From NCBI RefSeq assembly GCF_009905375.1, contig NC_133648.1, forward strand, positions 312,434,565-312,498,564: a DNA stretch of 64,000 bases, in the 5' to 3' direction. The translations under genes and the position numbers were made by a program. This stretch comes from Apium graveolens (lineage: Eukaryota > Streptophyta > Magnoliopsida > Apiales > Apiaceae). Shown here piece by piece: positions 57,757 to 64,000 of this stretch. The notes beneath the pieces are model-generated. The model was not told where the DNA came from, searched no databases, and saw nothing but the letters and a program-made list of their open reading frames with translations. How positions within the stretch are numbered: the first letter of the stretch is position 1; each line of letters opens with the position of its first letter.

Positions 57757-60700
57757 TGTGACGACTGAGAATTTTTACGACGTAATTAAGTCAATAAAGT
57801 ATGTTTTATGTGATACGATTATAATTATATGATTAAGTGTTGATTAATTGTCTTTACTGTATATTAGACTTTAGGAGCGTAAATAGAAGCGTTCCAATTT
57901 AAAGAGTCAGCTTAGAAATTAAGCTGTGTTGTTGGGTCGTCGAGTAGAACAGAACATGTCCTCAAAAGGGATTAAGGTATTTAAAATATGAACTATGTGT
58001 TATTATGTGAAATAAAATGTTTGAGTAAAGTAATGCGTTCTAATGACGTGTCAGTCGATAACGATATTGTGAAGCGTAATTGAAACGCTGAGTGTCGGGC
58101 CGTCAGGCTGAACGAGACCCGGTACGCGTAGAAAGGAATAAAATTAAAGAAGGACAAATTTTCTGATCAGACATGAGTTGTGATGTGTTCGTATGTGTGT
58201 GTTTGCTTGTCTGTGTGCGTGACTACGTGATCTGTTGACATTTTTATGAATTTAAGGAAATTATTTGATTTAAATAAGGTTTATTTAACCTTCGCACATT
58301 TTTATAAAATTATCTGAGTAAGATAAAGGCATGAGATTTGTTCTGTTATCTTCATATTAGTCCTAGAGACTTTCTAAAAATGATTGACGAATTTATTTGG
58401 TGATCGTTGCATTTTAAATTGATTTTTATGTTCTGAAATGCTATATTTAGTACAAACTTGTGGAAATCGTATAAAATCAACCGTTCGCTCAAAAGTTTAT
58501 TATGAGTAATGGTTGGAAAGCTAATTTTGAGATCTACGTATTAAAATTGTCATTCGCAATAATTTTCGGCTTTCCGAGAGGGATATATTTTATATTTGAT
58601 TTCTATCTTAGTTAAGTAAAAAGAAAGGAATAATCAAACACAAAAAGGGATTTAGTAGATTACTAAAATACCCTTGGCCCTAATACAATATAAACACTTC
58701 CTCCCCTCCCTTTTCTTTCTTTCTTTCCCGTGAACATCCTCCCCCTCTCCCTCACTTTCTTTTCCTCTCTCTCGAACACTCTTTATCTCTATCTCTCTCC
58801 CTCTCGGCTCTCTCCCATCTCTCTTCTCTCTCTTGCATGCAACATCAAATATTCACCCAAACTCAAAGATATTACCACATATAGCTTCTATTTTCGGTAT
58901 ACTACTCAATTACCACTTGCATGTAAGTGTTTATGTAAGTGTTTATGGTGACCATCTTTATGGTTATGTTCAAGGAAATCAATTTCTTGATATATGATCA
59001 TAAGAGTAGATTCAAGAAGATTTTATGGTTTAAAACTCAAGAGGAGACCCGTTATGGGCACTCTTAAGTTCGACCACTACCGGCCATGATTCAAGGAGAG
59101 TCGGTGGAATTTTAAGAAAACGATTTGTTGATGTGATCTTTAAGTTTTATGCTCTTTAAAATTTTATGTAGCTATTGCATGTTTTGGTTTCTTGAAAAGA
59201 TCAAAAAGAAAAAGGGTTTTGGTAATTCCTTTGAAATTTAAGTCTATGATTGATAAATGGATTGCTTTGATTGCTTTAAAAGAATTTGGATGTGTGTAAG
59301 TGATTTGATGTTTAGAAAATCAAATTTGAAGCTTGCATGTTGGGGTTTTGGTTCGGCATTGTGCTAATATAAAGGGGAATTAGATTTGGTGGCTTGATCT
59401 TAGTGTAAACTAAGCTTAATTAGTGTAAAAAGTGATTGCATGTTAGTTTAAAAGAAGAACTAGTAGTGCATGTCATTGTTTGGTCCTTGAGATTGTGAAT
59501 CATGATTTAGCCGAATGAAAAATGGGTCTAGAAGCGATTGATTTGATGATTAAGTGAATGCATGCATGTTGATTGGATAATTTGATTAAAGATTGAGTTA
59601 TTTTTGTTTTGTGATTCGAAAATTGTGATGAAATTGAGTTGAATGACTAAGTTAAGGTTTAAAACAAGTTGGAAATGTGATATAAAACTTTGCATGTCAA
59701 AATTGATCCTTGCATGTGTGATTTATTGAAAAACCCGAATGGGTCATATGGTTAAAAAGAGAATTAAGTGGATTTTTGTGAGAATATATGCTAATTATCT
59801 TAGTTACTAATAAGAACTTGGTTGCATGACTTTGATTGGATTATGCTTGTGTTCGAATTTGATAATTAAAAGAGGGTGTTGAATTTTGATTCTTAAAATG
59901 AATATGATTCGGTTTTTGGACTAAAAGAATGAAGCGTAATTACGAAAAAGACCCTTGTAATATGCACACCTAAGAGGTTTATTGTGTTTGATTATATGAG
60001 ATTGAAATTGAGTATACGTGGTTGTGTTTTATGTGTATATCTGAATGGAATATAAGTAGAAAAGCGAATGATTTGGTTCCAATACCTTGCTAAGTGATTG
60101 CATGTGAAATTCTAGGAGATATGTGATTTATTTGTGGTTGTTGTGGTTCGAATTAAGGAATAAAAGAAAAGGAAATTAAGTGGTTTGTTATTAAAGAACT
60201 ATAAGTGACAGTTATGGTCGCAAAAGGTTTAGTTGTGAATAAATCATGTACTCGTAAGAGTTATATTTGTGTCATTTGAGAAATAGTTAAGGTTAAGCAA
60301 GTACGCGTCGATTGATAAGTATATAAAGATATAAAGGCTATGAGAAAGGAATGTGTTATGTGCTATGTGCTTATGTGTATAAGCTATACTCGTATATTTG
60401 AGTCAAGAGTATAATCGAGCTATCGTATTGAGTGATCGTTCCGGAAACGAGAGTTGAGAAACTGATTAAGGTGTTGGTTTTTATTGTAGATTCGGAGCGT
60501 GAGGGCATTCAGGCTAGGAAAGGAAAGGGTATACTAGGTGGCAGTAGTTCAACCTTCAGGAAAGCAAATTCAAGCAAGTAACTCTCATTACTTGTGAAAA
60601 TGGTTATAGAGAGGTTATTGTTCATACCATGTAGAGTATGGAACTGTTTAAATAATGAACCCCGGTTAATGATTTGAGATACCCTGTCTTTGATCTTGTT

Positions 60701-60870
60701 AAACTGTTGTTGATAAGCTTATTGATTCAACCCTTTGGTAACCTGTCTTTTCTGTTCAAGTTATTTGTTAAGCCATGAACTGTTATAAACCTTATAATTA
60801 CCTTTACGGATCCCTTGTAATGATACCATATTCCTTGATCACCTTATTTTCTACTGATCCTTGAAACAGA
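57757..60870 (+). mobile_element. Long LTR of Ty3/Gypsy type, plus strand (right end uncertain)
   Basis: Begins TGTGACGACTGAG, a typical Gypsy LTR start. A TATA-like caatataaacac at about 58686-58697 is followed by a very CT-rich leader (58700-58830), as at an LTR transcription start. The downstream part has the gagggcattcaggctagg and gggtatactaggtggcag style of long chromovirus LTRs. No open frame of meaning. The right boundary near 60870 is a guess based on a change in sequence character. Family assignment is by resemblance only. Confidence 0.5.
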
Positions 60871-63800
60871 TATTGATTCTACTAACTTAAGTACCTTGAT
60901 ATCATTGATTCAAAATCCCTAGAATTGCTCCTTGCTTGTCCTTGATTCCAAAAGAAGCCTACTAGCTCCACTTTCTCAACCTGAACCCCTAGCTCTCGCG
61001 CTGGACTGGGGATCCTCTTTACCAATTGGTTCCTTTTTAACTGGAAAGAATATAAACAACATCGCACAAATGAGCTAACTAGCTCAGCAAGTCACAATGA
61101 CAAAACTGAGAATAATGATCATCAGATGAATATGGTTAAGATATCAAGTGAACAATGGATTATGATTTAGAATTGGATATTATACTTTTAATTTAAAAAC
61201 CAAGGTTAGGCTGCTGATCAGTCACGCACTAACCCCGAGCAAGGCACACAGCATTGCTCTAACTACTGGATCCAAGTCACACATTGGCCTAACTTGACCA
61301 TTATATGGTCTGACCACGAATCTGGTCCATAATTTTATAAAAACAATCTAATTCTAACATAATAACAGAATATGCAATAATAAACAATAACCGAAATTAT
61401 TAACAACAATAAATGTTTAACAATGAAAGGGTTTCAATCCTTGTAAGGATCAATAAGGCAATTTAAAAGCTTGGATGATGGGTAATGAAAGAATTGGATA
61501 ACAAAGGAATCAACATTTCAAGGTTTCAAGGATTTGGTCTTTCCAAGTATAAGATACCATGGGTTGAGTATATAATAGTTCATTTCAGTGTTTGGTATTT
61601 AGTTTGTATGTATTTGTGGAGTAGTATCGTAGATTTGTGATTCTTGTTTGGGTATACAATAATCAATGGATTAGAAAGAATATGATTCATGGCTCAAGAA
61701 TAATAATTGAAATCAGGATTTAGGTTTCTGTGCTTCAAAGCACTTGCAATATCACAGGATTATCAAGTACTACAATATCTCGAGAAAGTTTAAAACACTT
61801 GTCTGATATTAGTTTACTACACTGCACTCGTTTCCAATCACAACCGTCTTACTCTTCAACTATCTGTTTCCCTTTCTTACGTCTTGCCTCTTCTGCTCAC
61901 ATATCATAAGCATCTATCAATAATTTACTCATGGAATTCTATTCAACACATACTTCTATCTACCCTTCGTTTTACCCAAATCCGATTAACGGATTGAAAG
62001 TTATGCAATAATCAAGTAAACACCGAATATATAGACCGATAGTCAATTAACAAGTCACATATAGCACATAATACATCACGTAATCAATGATATATTATTT
62101 ATAAAGAAGTCTCGGGTCATAAATAGGCTTTCTGGTATTTAAAATAATTTTTAAAACATTTTTCGGAATTAAAACGGGTCGTTGGATCAATTTCGGGTAA
62201 ATAAACAGGGTTCGGTTGGCCCATTCTGACTCCGAAATAATTTTAGAATAATTCTCGAGCCTTAGAAATAATTTAGAATAATATTTTAAAGCTCGAAACT
62301 ATTTTTCAGAATTTTTAAATCATTTTTAAATAATTAAATCTAATTAAATAATTAATTAAAATCAATTAATAATTAAGTAATCAATTAATCAATTAATTTT
62401 CGAATTAATTGACCAATTAATCAATTATAAATTAACTGAAATTAATTAACTAATTAATTTAGATTTATTTGTGAATTAAAAATAATTTTCAGAATTAAAA
62501 TAATAATTTTTAGAATTTTCAGAATTTAAAAATGAATTTTTATAATAAAAATAAATAGGAAATATGATTTTTAAACATTTTATAAACAGGAATCCTAAAT
62601 TTGCAAAGTCTGGAAACTTCAGGGACCTAACTGCATCGTTTTCAAAAGTTGGGGTACTAAACTGTAATTTTCCAGCCCTTCGCCGGAAAACAGTCGGGTT
62701 CGCCGGAGAACACGTTCCCGGCGTCCTCAACCCACCAACACCTCCAGATCACATCTACACAACACCAGGAACACAACAATGCAATCAATTCATCCTAACA
62801 ATCCCTGAGTTGGCCGGAATTTGGCCGTGAAATTTCCCAGTTTCCGGCGAACATCGGAAAACTTCAAAACACAACTCCCTTCTCTACAGACCTCGTTGGT
62901 TCATGAAACTTATACGACTAGATTGCAAATTTCACAGAGAACACAACCCACTATAACACAACATCAATCTATCACAGAATAAGAAACCCCCAAATTTCAA
63001 TTAAGAACATTCATACGGGTTATAAACCCTAATTTTAAAATTCGAAAATTAAACCCACTTTTGAGCATGTTATTGAACTCCAAATCAGACGTATGACATA
63101 TGAAAATCATCAGGAAAATAAGCTCTAGAACATGCAATCATCAAATCATACAAACAATCATCCGAACAAAAATTCATATTTTTAATAAAATAAATTCGAA
63201 AATAAATAAATTTTTGGAAAAATAACCTTGATTTCTTCAGTGAAACAAAACTCAGAATCTGATAGAACACTTCAAATCCTTCGTTTTGGTTACTCAAGCT
63301 TTGAAAACAGAGATCGGTAACGCCTTCGTTTTGCTGTTTGATTCTTAGAACAGTTTATGTAATTAGGGCTTTTCTCTGAAAATTATATAATTATCTGTCT
63401 GCAAATGTTTTTGATACGAAATAAAATACGGTAAAAGGCTATTTATATTTACGAAAAATTAGTATCCCGTTGGATCATTCCGAATATAAAACGGTACGTT
63501 TATTTGTAAAAACTGATCCAAACGGTATCGGTTTTCGGGATAATTATCCAAATCAGTACAATTTGTACTGCGGTCTTGGTCTCAGCGCCTGGTTACACGT
63601 ATTACGAAGTGATAATTGGGATAGTTTAATAAAAAGCTCCTGTTTATCAAATATACGGGTTTTATTGATTTACCGAAACGAATATTGTATCGAAAATGTT
63701 GCGCCGGGACCCGCGCAGGACAAACCGTACGCCGGATCGAAAAAGTCGAAACATGAAATATGCTCGGAATATTACAATTAGGTTAGGAAGGAGTTCTCGA

Positions 63801-64000
63801 AAGAGTTTCGGGTTTCAAAAACGTAATAACGGGTGACGTCGGTTGGTTCCCGTTTTTATAAAATAGATTTTAATTACCTGGAAAAATATTTTAGAAATTT
63901 CATATGATTCTTATAAATTCATAAACCAACATAAAAATAATTAGGAAGATATGACAATTATCTATATTTTATTTTTGACATATAAAAATTAAAATACTCA
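60871..64000 (-). mobile_element. Second Gypsy-like LTR or element end, minus strand (runs off the window)
   Basis: On the minus strand a TATA-like aaatataaatagcc at about 63441-63454 is followed by a leader with gaaaagccctaatt and then sequence to about 62550 with gccggaaaac units. The GC-richer 63470-63840 stretch (ccgggacccgcgcag, ccgtacgccggatcg) would be its U3. The short frame at 60882-61067 could be a pol or 3' remnant, but it is too short to call. Several AT-rich aattaattaa runs lie at 62310-62470. Confidence 0.4.

Overview
This is a nuclear plant sequence. It has AT-rich intergenic DNA, spliced genes with GT..AG introns, and very dense LTR retrotransposons whose primer-binding sites match initiator tRNA-Met. 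Gene content and repeat style fit a eudicot, perhaps an asterid such as Apiaceae; that guess rests on general resemblance and I cannot confirm it. No bacterial, organellar or CRISPR signal is present. Positions 1-40017 are a nest of transposable elements. A decayed Mutator-like (MULE) transposase gene is the substrate (15231-15925 and 39167-40017). A minus-strand Copia-type LTR (442-15230, about 1.56 kb once its insert is removed) lies against its left side. That LTR is split by element E1 (1255-14481, minus strand, 5-bp target duplication ggcat). The MULE itself is split by element A (15926-39161, plus strand, target duplication gagtg). Element A in turn holds a 5'-truncated younger relative, element B (17958-29548). 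E1, A and B are related large Ty1/Copia elements, probably Sirevirus-like. Their order is LTR, gag with three CCHC knuckles, pol (protease, integrase, reverse transcriptase, RNase H), then two extra genes not needed by ordinary Copia elements: a small ORF of 81-89 residues and a large ORF of about 1240 residues, then a polypurine tract and LTR. B has an uninterrupted pol; E1 has single stops; A is heavily decayed and has lost the small ORF. Recurrent features are two in-frame stops between gag and pol followed by an acceptor-like site, a 3' splice-like site upstream of the large ORF, a TATA box before the small ORF, and a dispersed 10-mer, AAGTTCTGAT. Positions 40018-57756 are gene-bearing: a GRF-zinc-finger relic, a small MITE, a JmjC/cupin oxygenase gene of the NO66 type (4 exons, 777 aa), a short gene for a secreted DY-motif peptide-like protein (2 exons, 117 aa), a tRNA-derived SINE with a 14-bp target duplication, a transmembrane receptor-like kinase without ectodomain (7 exons, 414 aa), and an intronless RRP1/NOP52-type rRNA processing gene with 222-bp internal tandem repeats. 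Positions 57757-64000 look like two long LTRs of Ty3/Gypsy type in opposite orientation. The host genes do not form a pathway; the oxygenase and RRP1 both belong to families with ribosome-related roles. The most unusual content is the pair of extra genes in the Copia family and how they and pol may be expressed.
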